Positions 16,041 to 25,092 are shown, counted from the stretch's first letter. The stretch is 57,874 nucleotides of DNA from Ruminococcus sp. (GCA_017458845.1 JAFSZY010000021.1:1-57874), one strand, 5' to 3'. Numbers and translations: made by a program. The notes: generated by a model from the letters alone, not told the origin.

Positions 16041-17176
16041 TTTACCGTAACAATAATTGTGACGGTCTTTGCGGTTTTGATGTCAGAGCGACCGAACAGC
16101 GAGAATAATTCGGGGTCGATAGTTGCCTTGAGGGTTGCTGTGCCCTTCTTTACTCCCGTGATGACGCCTTCCTTGGTGACTTTGGCTACGCTTGGTTTGA
16201 GCGATTTCCAGGTAATCAGGGGAACCGCCATATATTCGTTAATCTTGTTGTAGATGTCCTTGTACACTTCGCCCTTTTTGATAGTTAGCGTGAGCGGAGT
16301 GGAGAAGCTCTCGATGTAACCGTAAATTTCGCCGGCTACATTGCTCTTAGCGGATTTGTAGCTGCCGCGATAAGCCATTACATAATATTTGTAAGAGTTT
16401 ATGCTCTTGACGTTTTTGTCCAGATATACGGTAGCTGATGTGGTGGTTTTTACAATGCGTTTGTAGCTGTTTGAGGACTTGGGAGAGCGATAGATGATAT
16501 ACCCCTTGGCGTTGCTTACGGGCGACCAGTCCACGTAAATGCCCTTCATATCCTCCTTTTCTTCCGCCTTGATTGTCGGACGGGAAAGGAAAAACTGAGC
16601 CTTTGCCTTTGAATACGCGCCGCGCAGCTTGTTTATCTTGGCTCTCGCCTTGAAAGTATATGTGTAGCCCATTTCCAGATTGTAGAAATAACATTTGCTG
16701 TTCTTGCCGCGATAAAGGACTTTGTACTTCTTCTGGGTGGTTTTTTTGTACAGAACAACATACGAGGTCGCTTTTCTGACTTTCTTCCAGCTCACCTTGA
16801 TTGCCGAGGCGGTGTTGGAGGTTTTGACGCCCGGCGTGCCCACACGGGTTATTGTCCTCTGGTTGGAGGGCTTTGACCTGCCCTTTGAGTTTACGGCGTA
16901 AATTTTGTATGTGTATTTGTTGCCCGAAACGGCGCTTTTGTGGACATAGGAAGTGGTCTTTACAGTGGCAATCTTCTTGAATTTTACCTTAGGAGTTTTG
17001 CGGTAAACCACGTATTTTGCGGCGTTTTTGGACGCAGTCCACTTGAGCTGTACTCCAGCCGCGGTGTTGGCGGGCTTTTTGAGGTGTACAGCCTTGGGTT
17101 TTGATACTGCCGAAACGGGAACGGCGATTGAAATTACTAAAACTAATAGTAAAAAAACCGATAATATTCTCTTCAT
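16037..17176 (-). CDS. Secreted protein with FN3 domains and a BIG2 domain (second of a tandem pair)
   Basis: A 379-residue protein with an N-terminal signal peptide (MKRILSVFLLLVLV..., cleavage near SAVS, about residue 24). Three fibronectin type III-like modules follow (about 30-110, 115-195, 205-290), marked by repeated WTASKNAAKYVVYRK / YTYKIYAVNSKG-type strands. A C-terminal bacterial Ig-like group 2 domain (about 300-379) contains PSVAKVTKEGVITGVKKGTA. There is no LPXTG and no membrane tail, so it is either secreted or held by wall binding. ATG 17176 is chosen over an upstream TTG because GGTGA lies in front. It is paralogous in architecture to the next gene upstream (17284-18501). Confidence 0.82.
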   Translation of the reverse strand: MKRILSVFLLLVLVISIAVPVSAVSKPKAVHLKKPANTAAGVQLKWTASKNAAKYVVYRKTPKVKFKKIATVKTTSYVHKSAVSGNKYTYKIYAVNSKGRSKPSNQRTITRVGTPGVKTSNTASAIKVSWKKVRKATSYVVLYKKTTQKKYKVLYRGKNSKCYFYNLEMGYTYTFKARAKINKLRGAYSKAKAQFFLSRPTIKAEEKEDMKGIYVDWSPVSNAKGYIIYRSPKSSNSYKRIVKTTTSATVYLDKNVKSINSYKYYVMAYRGSYKSAKSNVAGEIYGYIESFSTPLTLTIKKGEVYKDIYNKINEYMAVPLITWKSLKPSVAKVTKEGVITGVKKGTATLKATIDPELFSLFGRSDIKTAKTVTIIVTVK

Positions 17177-17229
17177 TATTATCACCAATTATTATTGTAC
17201 CACACTTATCAAAAAAAAGAAACAGGAAA

Positions 17230-17262
17230 AACAAAGAAAAGCGGACGTTGAAGAACGTCCGC
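17230..17262 (-). terminator. Terminator of the 18501-17284 FN3 gene (minus strand)
   Basis: Perfect 9-bp stem GCGGACGTT / AACGTCCGC with a four-base loop (17241-17262). On the minus strand it is followed by TTTTCTTTGTTTTT. Confidence 0.85.
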
Positions 17263-17283
17263 AAATTCTATTTTATATTTTTA

Positions 17284-18501
17284 TTATAAAACTGTGATTT
17301 CCAGAATAACCTTACGGCTTGTGAGGAGAGCTACCAGGTCGTCGCCGAATGTTTCTTCGTCTGTAATAAGACTTCTGACAGTCTCGGGTACAGTGAGAAC
17401 AACTTTGCATGTACCGGGCTGGAGAGCCTTGATTACGTTGTTTTCTACAGAAACAACACCGTTTGCCTCTGAGGTGTCAACCTCGAAGAAGCCGTTGTAG
17501 CTGAAGTAATCCGCGAGGTACTGACCTTCCGCGTATTCGTCGCCGACGTTGAAGAACAGCGGAACGTGGTAGTTGCGTACGCCCTCGTTGGGAACATCAA
17601 AGTAAGACGCCTCATAGCTGTATGTCTGAACAAATCTTTCAACGCTGTTTACAGACTCGCTGTCGCCCGCAACTGCTGTTACAATGTAACGATAAGCGGA
17701 GGGGTTTTTGATTATATCTGTATCAATAAAGGCAGTGTGTGTGGACGCAACGGTAGCAATCTTTGAAAAATCCTCATCAGTAATCTTCTGACGATAAATG
17801 TTATATGACTCAGCGCCTGTGGAGCCTGTCCACTTTAAAGTAACCTGTCTTGTTTTGCGGTCAACAGCTGCGTTAGCCGAGAAACCTGTTACGGGAAGAA
17901 CGCGTGTAACCTTAACGCCTACGGAAACAGTGGAAGAAGATTTTGTAGTGGAGTTATAGCAAGTAACGCGATAGGTGTATGTTGTGCCGGGAACCGCTGT
18001 ATTATCGATTAAGGACAAGCCTGTAGTCTCGCCAACTTTAACATAGCTGTTGATGCCGTAAACGGTTCTCTCGACGATATACTTTGTTACGCTTGTTCTG
18101 GCAACCCATTTAACTTCGATACCTGATTTAGCGTTCTCAAGAGAAGTGATAACGGTAAAGTTAAGACGAGTGCTCTTGATTGTCGAAGTGAAAGTGCCCT
18201 TCTTGGAGCCGTTTATTCCTCTTACTTTATAAGAGTAGGTCTGTCCGCCTGTAACTGTGTAATCCTTGTAGCCTACGGAAGAAACTGTCTTATAGAGCTT
18301 AGAGTTCTTATAGATTTGATATTTCTTTGCGCCTGATACCTTGTTCCACTGGAGATAGATGGAGTGGTTGGCGTTTGTAACCTTGAAACCCGAGGGCTTC
18401 TTTAAGGTAGCCGCGGAAGCGGAAAATCCGCTGATTGCCATTGCGGAAACAACGATAATAACCGCAAGAACTGAGCTGATAATTTTCTTTGATGTTTTCA
18501 T
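17284..18501 (-). CDS. Secreted protein with FN3 domains and a BIG2-like end (first of a tandem pair)
   Basis: A 405-residue protein with a clear Sec signal (MKTSKKIISSVLAVIIVV..., AxA cleavage near residue 31). Three FN3-like modules follow (about 34-115, 118-205, 208-295). A C-terminal domain ends in VVSVENNVIKALQPGTCKV, which reads as a diverged BIG2 fold. There is no enzyme domain and no cell-wall sorting signal. AAGGAGGATATA lies ideally before the ATG, so expression is probably high. A TATAAT on the minus strand (18546-18541) may be its -10. Its role is probably structural or adhesive on the surface; which ligand it binds cannot be read. Confidence 0.82.
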   Translation of the reverse strand: MKTSKKIISSVLAVIIVVSAMAISGFSASAATLKKPSGFKVTNANHSIYLQWNKVSGAKKYQIYKNSKLYKTVSSVGYKDYTVTGGQTYSYKVRGINGSKKGTFTSTIKSTRLNFTVITSLENAKSGIEVKWVARTSVTKYIVERTVYGINSYVKVGETTGLSLIDNTAVPGTTYTYRVTCYNSTTKSSSTVSVGVKVTRVLPVTGFSANAAVDRKTRQVTLKWTGSTGAESYNIYRQKITDEDFSKIATVASTHTAFIDTDIIKNPSAYRYIVTAVAGDSESVNSVERFVQTYSYEASYFDVPNEGVRNYHVPLFFNVGDEYAEGQYLADYFSYNGFFEVDTSEANGVVSVENNVIKALQPGTCKVVLTVPETVRSLITDEETFGDDLVALLTSRKVILEITVL

Positions 18502-18625
18502 TTGTATATCCTCCTTGGATTTGATATCAACACATAATAAATTATATCATCTAATTGCACGAAAAGCCATTGGCATTTTGCACAATTCTAAAAACAAATA
18601 ATTGGTTAAAATGTTGTTGCGAATT

Positions 18626-19468
18626 CTAGACAGCGGACTTTTTGCGAACTCGGGTGTGTATAACCCAAACAGCTACCGCTACCACAATCAGCACAATGGA
18701 GATTACAATCATATCCGACAGAACCGTAGATAATATCGAAATGTACATATCACTCAGCGAACGTGACATAATCGCGATGTGTCCGATTACGCCTGAAGCA
18801 AAAACACAGATGGGCAGAATCAGCAAGAACAGTCCCGCCGAGCTTAGCGCCGTGTAGATATAGCGCAGAGCCTTGTGCTTCCACGCGTTTGTAACGATAA
18901 GTATGACGCAAATTGCCGCGCTTATCAGAGCCAGGACAACTATGAGCGACGTAAGCAGCCCCGTGTTGTTAACGATGATATCCTGAACAGCGGAGAAATA
19001 TTTGATTTTTATGCTGTTAGAGTAAATCCTGCTCGCCTTAGCCGAAAAGTATTCGAGGCTTTCATCGTTTACGTTTTTGATATGATTCGTTTTAATGTAT
19101 TTTTTGAGAGCGTTCTGGAGGCTTTCGTCGAAATTGGAGGTATTAACCTTCAAAGGATTGCCCTCGTAGAAGTCGGTGATATAGGACTGGACGTCATCGC
19201 GTACAAGAACCTCGCTCACAAAGCCCTCAAAAAAGCTCTTGTCAAGACCCGACGCGTCGCCCAGGTCGGAGAGGTTTTCGGCTATTTCCACACACAAATC
19301 GTTGTAATACTGTGAGGAGTTGAGCGTGTCCGAAAGGAAGCTGCCGTTAAAGAAGGTTATGCGGAGTATGGTTATGAGCGAGCCGAAAATCAGGCACAGA
19401 GCCAGAATGAATGTCAAAACGGCATAGAGAACCTTTTTTAAGGAAAGCTTTTTAAATAATTTTTTCAT
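18626..19468 (-). CDS. Four-helix membrane protein linked to the sortase operon
   Basis: I do not recognise this 280-residue protein. It has one N-terminal membrane helix (about 13-36), a hydrophilic extracellular-type domain (about 37-165) rich in Asp, Ser and aromatic residues, and three C-terminal helices (about 170-192, 200-225, 240-268) ending in a basic tail (RVRKKSAV). AAGGAGGCG precedes the ATG. It begins only 11 bases after the sortase gene, so it is almost certainly co-transcribed with the sortase and its candidate substrate. A role in handling or stabilising the sorted protein is an inference from position only. Confidence 0.7.
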   Translation of the reverse strand: MKKLFKKLSLKKVLYAVLTFILALCLIFGSLITILRITFFNGSFLSDTLNSSQYYNDLCVEIAENLSDLGDASGLDKSFFEGFVSEVLVRDDVQSYITDFYEGNPLKVNTSNFDESLQNALKKYIKTNHIKNVNDESLEYFSAKASRIYSNSIKIKYFSAVQDIIVNNTGLLTSLIVVLALISAAICVILIVTNAWKHKALRYIYTALSSAGLFLLILPICVFASGVIGHIAIMSRSLSDMYISILSTVLSDMIVISIVLIVVAVAVWVIHTRVRKKSAV

Positions 19469-19479
19469 ACAGCGCCTCC

Positions 19480-20181
19480 TTATTCATAAATGCCTACAAT
19501 CTGAGGTCCCGAAATCTTATCGGCGTAAACAAAGAAACGCTGTTCGGTCAGTCCCAGCTCGTCGAACGGATAACAGGTGTACATCACGAGGTTTTCCTTG
19601 TCGGCGCTGAGGTCGTAGGTGGATTTGTCATCGGCGTCGGCAATCAGGGTTTTGGTTACTCGGTATTTGTAGTTGCCGTAGCTTGTCCGTATTTTGACTA
19701 TGTCGCCTTTTTTGACGTTTTTAAGACCGTTGAAATATGTATTGTTGTGACCAGAGACGAGTATGGTTTTTCCGTAACCGGGGATAAAACTGCCCGCGTA
19801 AACACCCGCGCCGTTGCGCAGCGGAACATAGCCGTCGCCGAAGAAAAGCTTTGTATCAACACCGCGGTTATCGATTTCAAGAGTTCCGAACTGCTTGTCG
19901 ATGGACGGGTAATCCACGTCCTCGGCGTTTACGGTATCGCCCGAATTGTCGCTGGGAGTAAAAATATTTTCGTACGTATGTGAGTAAACAGGCTCGCTGT
20001 CCTGCAGAAACATACTTCCGATTGAGTAGAAATCCGACAAAAACGGAGTTGATATCGCGAAAATAACCGCAAATAGAAGCAAGCAAACCAAAACGGGGGT
20101 GAGCAGGAAATGCCGGAGTCCTCTGAGAAACTTTTTTCTTCGTTTGAGAGCCCGTGTGTTGGGTTTTTTAGATTTCTTCAT
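19480..20181 (-). CDS. Sortase, class D-like
   Basis: A 233-residue transpeptidase that cleaves a sorting motif and attaches the protein to the envelope. A basic N-terminus is followed by a single membrane helix (about 27-46). The catalytic domain contains the sortase triad: His145 in VSGHNNTYF, Cys203 in YTCYP and Arg215 in TEQRFF. The TxTC-type site reads MYTC. The class D label is my judgement from the size and from the neighbouring atypical substrate. It overlaps the upstream candidate-substrate gene by 14 bases, which implies coupled translation and a dedicated partner. Confidence 0.9.
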   Translation of the reverse strand: MKKSKKPNTRALKRRKKFLRGLRHFLLTPVLVCLLLFAVIFAISTPFLSDFYSIGSMFLQDSEPVYSHTYENIFTPSDNSGDTVNAEDVDYPSIDKQFGTLEIDNRGVDTKLFFGDGYVPLRNGAGVYAGSFIPGYGKTILVSGHNNTYFNGLKNVKKGDIVKIRTSYGNYKYRVTKTLIADADDKSTYDLSADKENLVMYTCYPFDELGLTEQRFFVYADKISGPQIVGIYE

Positions 20182-20737
20182 TTTTAAGCTCTCTTTTCTT
20201 AATTAATACTAAACCTGCCGAAGCCAGAATAAGAACAACAAAAATCAGGGAAGCGAAGGCAATCGGAACAGTCAGCGGGGAAAAGCCCGTGGTTTTAATG
20301 ATATTGTTGCTTTCATCGACGATAACCGTGCCGTCCTTTGTGGTGATTTTGATTCTGGTTTCGTCAGAACCCGCTACCGCCGTAAGCTTAAGCACCGCGG
20401 CAGCCTGGCTGGCGTAGGACAGCAGGGTCTGCCGCTCGGAAGCGGAGAGTTCTTTTATGTTGCTTTTGCCTGTACCCTCAAGAAAAGCGCGTCCCGCGTT
20501 AATCAGAGAGTTAATTTTGTCAGCCTGCTGCTGAGTCATATCAATAGTATTAAAATGCGCTTCCGCCTGATTGATATATGCCGTCGGAACATAAACCTTA
20601 TGACCGTTCATATTCGCGGGGGTACGCATATTGCCGAGAACACTCTGTTCTGCCGCGTTAATTCCCGCCGCGAAAGCCGAAGAACAGGAAACAATAACCA
20701 GAAAAACCGCTAGTAATAATGCGCAAAGCTTTTTCAA
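20168..20737 (-). CDS. Candidate sortase substrate with a non-LPXTG sorting signal
   Basis: A 189-residue secreted protein with a signal peptide (about 1-23), a helical Gln/Ala/Asn-rich middle and a classic sorting-signal layout at the C-terminus: IKTTG at 147-151, a hydrophobic helix at about 155-179, then the basic tail KKRELKNEEI. IKTTG keeps the Thr-Gly of LPXTG but has Lys in place of the proline, so recognition by the adjacent sortase is inferred. Gene overlap with the sortase supports it. The start is TTG 20737 with GGAG upstream. I do not recognise the middle domain; an alternative is a plain type I membrane protein. Confidence 0.7.
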   Translation of the reverse strand: MKKLCALLLAVFLVIVSCSSAFAAGINAAEQSVLGNMRTPANMNGHKVYVPTAYINQAEAHFNTIDMTQQQADKINSLINAGRAFLEGTGKSNIKELSASERQTLLSYASQAAAVLKLTAVAGSDETRIKITTKDGTVIVDESNNIIKTTGFSPLTVPIAFASLIFVVLILASAGLVLIKKRELKNEEI

Positions 20738-20775
20738 AACCCAAAACTCCTTTTTAGTTTAAATCGAACATTAAA

Positions 20776-20804
20776 ATTATATCATAGTAAAAATTAAAAG
20801 TAAA
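20776..20804 (-). promoter_or_regulatory. Promoter of the sortase operon (minus strand)
   Basis: On the minus strand TTTACT (20804-20799), 17-base spacer, TATAAT (20781-20776). The leader to the TTG start at 20737 is about 32 bases. Confidence 0.65.
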
Positions 20805-20872
20805 GAAAAAGCCCATATAATTTGTTTATATCGGGGATGCAATAATTTCCTTGTTTAAAATGATAAAAAATG

Positions 20873-20901
20873 TTGCATTCAATACTATTTTGTAGTAGAA
20901 T
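20873..20901 (+). promoter_or_regulatory. Promoter of the polysaccharide locus
   Basis: TTGCAT (20873-20878), 17-base spacer, TAGAAT (20896-20901), about 40 bases before the first gene of the exopolysaccharide locus. It is divergent from the sortase operon promoter 70 bases away. Confidence 0.65.
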
Positions 20902-20947
20902 TAATCTGTATATGTATGGAATTTTATAAAGAGAGGTGTATATTCTT

Positions 20948-21706
20948 ATGGACAATGTTGAGAAAAAAGAAGGTTACGAAATATCGCTGAAGGACCTTTT
21001 TGAAATTTTTAAACAGGGTCTGTGGATTATGATTATTACCGCTGTTGTTTTCGGGGTGGCGGCGTTTGCTTATTCCAAGCTTTTCATTCCCAAAACATAC
21101 ACGGCGTCTGTAAAGCTCTATGTTGAAACTTCGGTAAAAGGAGATAACTCGTACAGCGATTTGAGCGCGCATAACCTGGCGACATCGCTTGTAGGTACAT
21201 ATATCGCGATGCTGGAAACCAACAATTTCGCGGAAAAGCTCTCCGAGAATCTCGACGGAAAGTATACGGCGAGCCAGCTTGCCTCTATGGTTGAGTTCAT
21301 CAGCGATGACGACAAGGAGATTGAAGTGTTTATGGCGAGAGTCGCGGCAAAATCACCGACGGAAGCCAAGCTCGTAGCGGACAGTGTGGCGGACGTTGCT
21401 CCCGGAATAATCTCCTCGCTTAAAGATAACACGGAGCTGCGCATAGTTGACAATGCTGTTATTCCGACTTATCCGTCCTCGCCCAACGTTACAAGAAACA
21501 CCCTTATCTTCGGGGCAATCGGTTTTGCTCTCGCGCTTATTTATGTATTTGCGAGAGAAGCTCTTGACAATAAGATAAAATACAACCCCGATATAACGGA
21601 GATTGACTCTATTCCCATACTGTCGGCTATTCCCGATTTCGCCGGACAGAAAATAGTGCTCGACACCAACGAGGAGACGGAGGAAAGCGAGGAAAACAAT
21701 GGCTAA
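20948..21706 (+). CDS. Wzz/CapA-type polysaccharide chain-length regulator (kinase activator)
   Basis: A 252-residue membrane protein of the polysaccharide co-polymerase family, which sets chain length and, in Gram-positives, activates the separate cytoplasmic tyrosine kinase. Two membrane helices (about 25-45 and 180-198) flank an extracellular domain. The proximal region carries the expected PSSPNVTRN segment just before the second helix. The cytoplasmic tail (about 200-252) is acidic at the end. ATG 20948 follows GAGGTG by nine bases; the in-frame GTG 20936 lies inside that ribosome site. It overlaps the kinase gene by 8 bases. Confidence 0.9.
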   Translation: MDNVEKKEGYEISLKDLFEIFKQGLWIMIITAVVFGVAAFAYSKLFIPKTYTASVKLYVETSVKGDNSYSDLSAHNLATSLVGTYIAMLETNNFAEKLSENLDGKYTASQLASMVEFISDDDKEIEVFMARVAAKSPTEAKLVADSVADVAPGIISSLKDNTELRIVDNAVIPTYPSSPNVTRNTLIFGAIGFALALIYVFAREALDNKIKYNPDITEIDSIPILSAIPDFAGQKIVLDTNEETEESEENNG

Positions 21707-22409
21707 AAAGACAAATGACAAGCGCAGCCGCGCTTTAAAGTTTCAGGTTACGGAAGCGTACAAAAAGGCAAGAACCAACCTTGTGTACTCAATCATCAAA
21801 AAGGGCTGCAGAAAGATAATAATAACCAGTCCGTATAAAAGCGAGGGAAAAACAACTACGACGGTTAACGTTGCCATAGCGCTTTCCCAGCAGGTTGACG
21901 CGAAGGTACTTATTATTGACTGCGACCTCCGCCGTCCGACTATCCACACATTCTTTGACGTAAAAAATGACAAAGGCCTTGCGAATTTACTCAGCGACGA
22001 ATGCTCGCTGGAGGACGCCGTAACTCACACCTCTAACCCTAACCTTGACATTGTAAGCTACGGCGCTATTCCGCCCAACCCCTCTGAGCTGCTCTCCAGC
22101 GAAAATATGAAGCAGATGGTTGAGGTGTTTGAGGAAAAGTACGACTATATCCTGTTTGATACGCCTCCCGTAAATATGGTTATTGACGTAATTCCTATAA
22201 TCAGCCTCAGCGACGGCATCGTGCTTGTTACTAAGCATAAGGATACAACTTATCCGGAGCTTAACAAGGCGGTTGACACCTTAAAGAGGAACAACGCCAA
22301 GATTCTCGGCATTATTATCAATCAGATTCCCACACTCGAGACCGCGAAGGGCGGTTACTACCTGTACAGAGCGAGACGTTCGGGTTATTACAGGTCAAAT
22401 TATTATTAA
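21699..22409 (+). CDS. Bacterial tyrosine kinase (CapB/CpsD type)
   Basis: A 236-residue BY-kinase that phosphorylates itself and controls polysaccharide assembly with the preceding membrane protein. Visible are Walker A SPYKSEGKTTT (44-54), Walker A' LIIDCDLRRP (71-80) and Walker B ILFDTPP (~148-154). The C-terminus carries a tyrosine cluster, with seven tyrosines in the last 17 residues, the established autophosphorylation site in this family. No cognate phosphatase (CpsB or low-molecular-weight type) gene is present in this locus. The gene begins within the end of its activator. Confidence 0.93.
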   Translation: MAKKTNDKRSRALKFQVTEAYKKARTNLVYSIIKKGCRKIIITSPYKSEGKTTTTVNVAIALSQQVDAKVLIIDCDLRRPTIHTFFDVKNDKGLANLLSDECSLEDAVTHTSNPNLDIVSYGAIPPNPSELLSSENMKQMVEVFEEKYDYILFDTPPVNMVIDVIPIISLSDGIVLVTKHKDTTYPELNKAVDTLKRNNAKILGIIINQIPTLETAKGGYYLYRARRSGYYRSNYY

Positions 22410-22451
22410 TTATAAATTTTGGGGCTTGCCCCAAGCTAAGGCGGAGCTTTT

Positions 22452-23909
22452 ATGTATCAAAGAGGAACAAGAGGTCTGGCGCAGCACCTGTATTTCATAA
22501 TACTGGATTTGCTGTGCATTAACATATCTTTTGTACTGACATACCTTGTCGCAACAACTTTCCTTTCCTATAATATGCCCGGCAAGGACTATTACAAGTT
22601 AATAATCATCCTCAACGTGACTGTTTTGCTGGTGTCTGTTTTTTCTAAGGCATATAAAAATATCCTTGAACGAGGCTATTGGCGCGAAATGGTCAGCGTC
22701 TTTACGTCCTCTGTTCTGTCTTTTCTGGTCGCGCTGTTTTTCTATTATGTACTGGGCGAGACTTTTATAGAAGGTATCAGAAACCGTTCTGTAATCGCAC
22801 TCTTTATATTTATGTTTATCAGCTACTTTGCCCGCATAATATCAAAGCACGTTATAAAAGCCAGAATGAAGAACAAAAAAACCCGTTCCCTGCTCGTTGT
22901 CACTACAAAGAACAACGCTGAAACTACACTGCAAAAGCTCGTCAAAGCTGATACCGAAGGCATTAATATTGCGGGACTCATCATCACAGACGAGGATATG
23001 ACAGGTCAGAAGATAGGCGGAATTGAAGTAGTTGCCGACGAAAAAACTGCCGCCGACTATGTGTGCAGAAGATGGGTTGACGAGGTATTCATAGACTTCC
23101 GCGGTGACGAGTATTATTCCAAGCAGCTTATTGAAGAGTTTGAAACCATGGGACTAGCTATCCATACGCGTATTTTCGACTCTGAGGATATCAGCGAAAA
23201 AAGCCGTATGGTTGAGACGATCGGCGGCTATACCGTGTTGACGACAAGTCTCAATTACGCTTCGGCGTGGCAGCTGGTTGTTAAGCGTGCGGCGGATATT
23301 GTCGGCGGTATTTTCGGATGCCTGTTCACGGCAATTATCTTTGTTATTGTCGCTCCTCTGATTTACATAAAATCTCCCGGACCTGTTTTGTTCAAGCAAA
23401 TCAGAGTCGGAAGAAACGGCAAACAATTTACTCTATATAAATTCAGAACAATGTATATTGACGCTGAAGAGCGCAAAAAAGAGCTTATGGAGCAGAACCG
23501 TGTGAAAGACGGTATGATGTTTAAGGTTGAGCATGACGAGCGCGTAATCGGCTGTAAAGTTCTGCCCAATGGAAAAGTAAAGAAAGGTCTCGGCGGGTGG
23601 CTTCGAGCGCTGTCGATTGACGAGTGCCCTCAGTTTTTCAATGTGCTCAAGGGCGATATGAGTCTGGTCGGAACACGTCCGCCCACACTCGACGAATGGG
23701 AAAAATATGAGCTTCATCACCGTGCCCGACTCGCTATCAAACCCGGAATTACGGGACTTTGGCAGGTCAGCGGACGAAGCAAAATCACTGATTTTGAAGA
23801 AGTGGTTAAGCTTGACACTCAGTACATACGCGAGTGGAGAATTGTTCTGGACATTAAAATTCTATGCAAAACGGTTGTATCCGTTTTTAAACGTGAAGGT
23901 TCAATGTAA
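22452..23909 (+). CDS. Initiating polyprenyl-phosphate sugar-1-phosphate transferase
   Basis: A 485-residue protein of the WbaP/CpsE family that loads the first sugar phosphate onto undecaprenyl phosphate and so starts each repeat unit. The N-terminal half has four to five membrane helices (about 10-135) and a CoA-binding-like Rossmann region. One more helix lies near 285. The catalytic C-terminal part contains KSPGPVLFKQIRVGRNG, YKFRTM, LSIDECPQFFNVLKGDMSLVG and PGITGLWQVSGRS, all family signatures. The first sugar cannot be read reliably. The ATG at 22452 is preceded by GGCGGAG. Confidence 0.93.
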   Translation: MYQRGTRGLAQHLYFIILDLLCINISFVLTYLVATTFLSYNMPGKDYYKLIIILNVTVLLVSVFSKAYKNILERGYWREMVSVFTSSVLSFLVALFFYYVLGETFIEGIRNRSVIALFIFMFISYFARIISKHVIKARMKNKKTRSLLVVTTKNNAETTLQKLVKADTEGINIAGLIITDEDMTGQKIGGIEVVADEKTAADYVCRRWVDEVFIDFRGDEYYSKQLIEEFETMGLAIHTRIFDSEDISEKSRMVETIGGYTVLTTSLNYASAWQLVVKRAADIVGGIFGCLFTAIIFVIVAPLIYIKSPGPVLFKQIRVGRNGKQFTLYKFRTMYIDAEERKKELMEQNRVKDGMMFKVEHDERVIGCKVLPNGKVKKGLGGWLRALSIDECPQFFNVLKGDMSLVGTRPPTLDEWEKYELHHRARLAIKPGITGLWQVSGRSKITDFEEVVKLDTQYIREWRIVLDIKILCKTVVSVFKREGSM

Positions 23910-25067
23910 ATGGAAGTTCGCAACATTTTTATTATCGGCAGCAAGGGTATTCCCGGGAAATACGGCGGATACGAAACCTTTGTGGACAAGCTGACGGAAT
24001 ATCACAGTCAAAAAGAACAGCTAAAATATCACGTAGCGTGCAAGTCGGATAAAAACGACGAGTTTACTTATAACAACGCAAGGTGCTTTGAAATAAAAGT
24101 CCCCGCAATCGGACCCGCTCAGGCGATTTATTATGACGTAAAAGCGCTGAAAGAACTGTGCCGTTACATAAAAGAAAACGACATAAAAAATCCCGTAGTG
24201 TATATTCTTGCGTGCAGGATAGGTCCGTTTGCGCGCCGATACTATAAGAAAATACAAAAGCTTGGCGGAGTGCTGTACATTAATCCCGACGGCCACGAGT
24301 GGCTGAGGGCAAAATGGCCGAAGCCTGTCCGAATGTACTGGAAATTCTCGGAAAAGCTTATGACAAAAAGCTGTGATATGCTTATTTGCGACAGCAAGAA
24401 TATAGAGAAGTACATTAGGGAGACTTACAGCAAATATTCTCCGAAAACCTGTTATATATCCTATGGCGCGGAGGTTTCTGACGGCAATATCCAAGACAGC
24501 GAAAAGCTTACTGAGTGGTATGCAGAGAAGGAAATCGAGTCAAAGAATTATTACCTGGTAGTGGGTCGTTTTGTTCCCGAGAACAATTACGAAACCATGC
24601 TCAGGGAATTTATGAAAAGCAATACAAAAAAGGATTTTGTTCTTATCACAAATGTCGAAAAAGCGTTCCTTGATAAACTCAAGGAAAAAACAGGATTTGA
24701 CAAGGACAAGAGGATAAAATTTGCGGGAACTGTGTATGACAAGCAGTTGCTCGCGCAAATCCGCAAAAACGCTTTCGGTTATTTTCACGGCCACGAGGTC
24801 GGCGGAACAAACCCCTCGCTTCTTGAGGCGCTGGGTTCAACGGACCTAAACCTGCTGCTTGATGTGGGATTTAACCGAGAAGTAGCTGAGGACAGCGCTT
24901 TGTACTGGACAAAGGAAGAGGGCAGTCTTGCGTCTTTGATTGACAAAGCCGACACGCTCGGTGACGACGAGATTCAAGAGCTCTCCGAAAAAGCGAAGAA
25001 CAGAATCAGAACAGCTTACAGTTGGCAATTTATTGCCGACCAATACGAAAAGATATTTACGGCATAA
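23910..25067 (+). CDS. Glycosyltransferase with DUF1972 N-terminus (GT4 family)
   Basis: A 385-residue glycosyltransferase. The N-terminus IIGSKGIPGKYGGYETFVDKL is the signature of the DUF1972 rhamnosyltransferase-like group (family 4 fold). The C-terminal nucleotide-sugar domain has GRFVPENNYETML and HGHEVGGTNPSLLEALGS, with the glutamate expected to bind the donor. It is cytoplasmic and starts directly after the preceding stop codon (no gap). It is likely to add the second sugar to the lipid-linked acceptor; the donor is not determinable. Confidence 0.9.
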   Translation: MEVRNIFIIGSKGIPGKYGGYETFVDKLTEYHSQKEQLKYHVACKSDKNDEFTYNNARCFEIKVPAIGPAQAIYYDVKALKELCRYIKENDIKNPVVYILACRIGPFARRYYKKIQKLGGVLYINPDGHEWLRAKWPKPVRMYWKFSEKLMTKSCDMLICDSKNIEKYIRETYSKYSPKTCYISYGAEVSDGNIQDSEKLTEWYAEKEIESKNYYLVVGRFVPENNYETMLREFMKSNTKKDFVLITNVEKAFLDKLKEKTGFDKDKRIKFAGTVYDKQLLAQIRKNAFGYFHGHEVGGTNPSLLEALGSTDLNLLLDVGFNREVAEDSALYWTKEEGSLASLIDKADTLGDDEIQELSEKAKNRIRTAYSWQFIADQYEKIFTA

Positions 25068-25092
25068 TACCTTAAGAAACAGCGGTGACAGA

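Noticed and set aside
20820..20880. Inverted repeat TGCAA...TTGCA before the polysaccharide promoter as an operator
   Set aside because: Only five bases per arm with a long gap in AT-rich DNA; not above chance.
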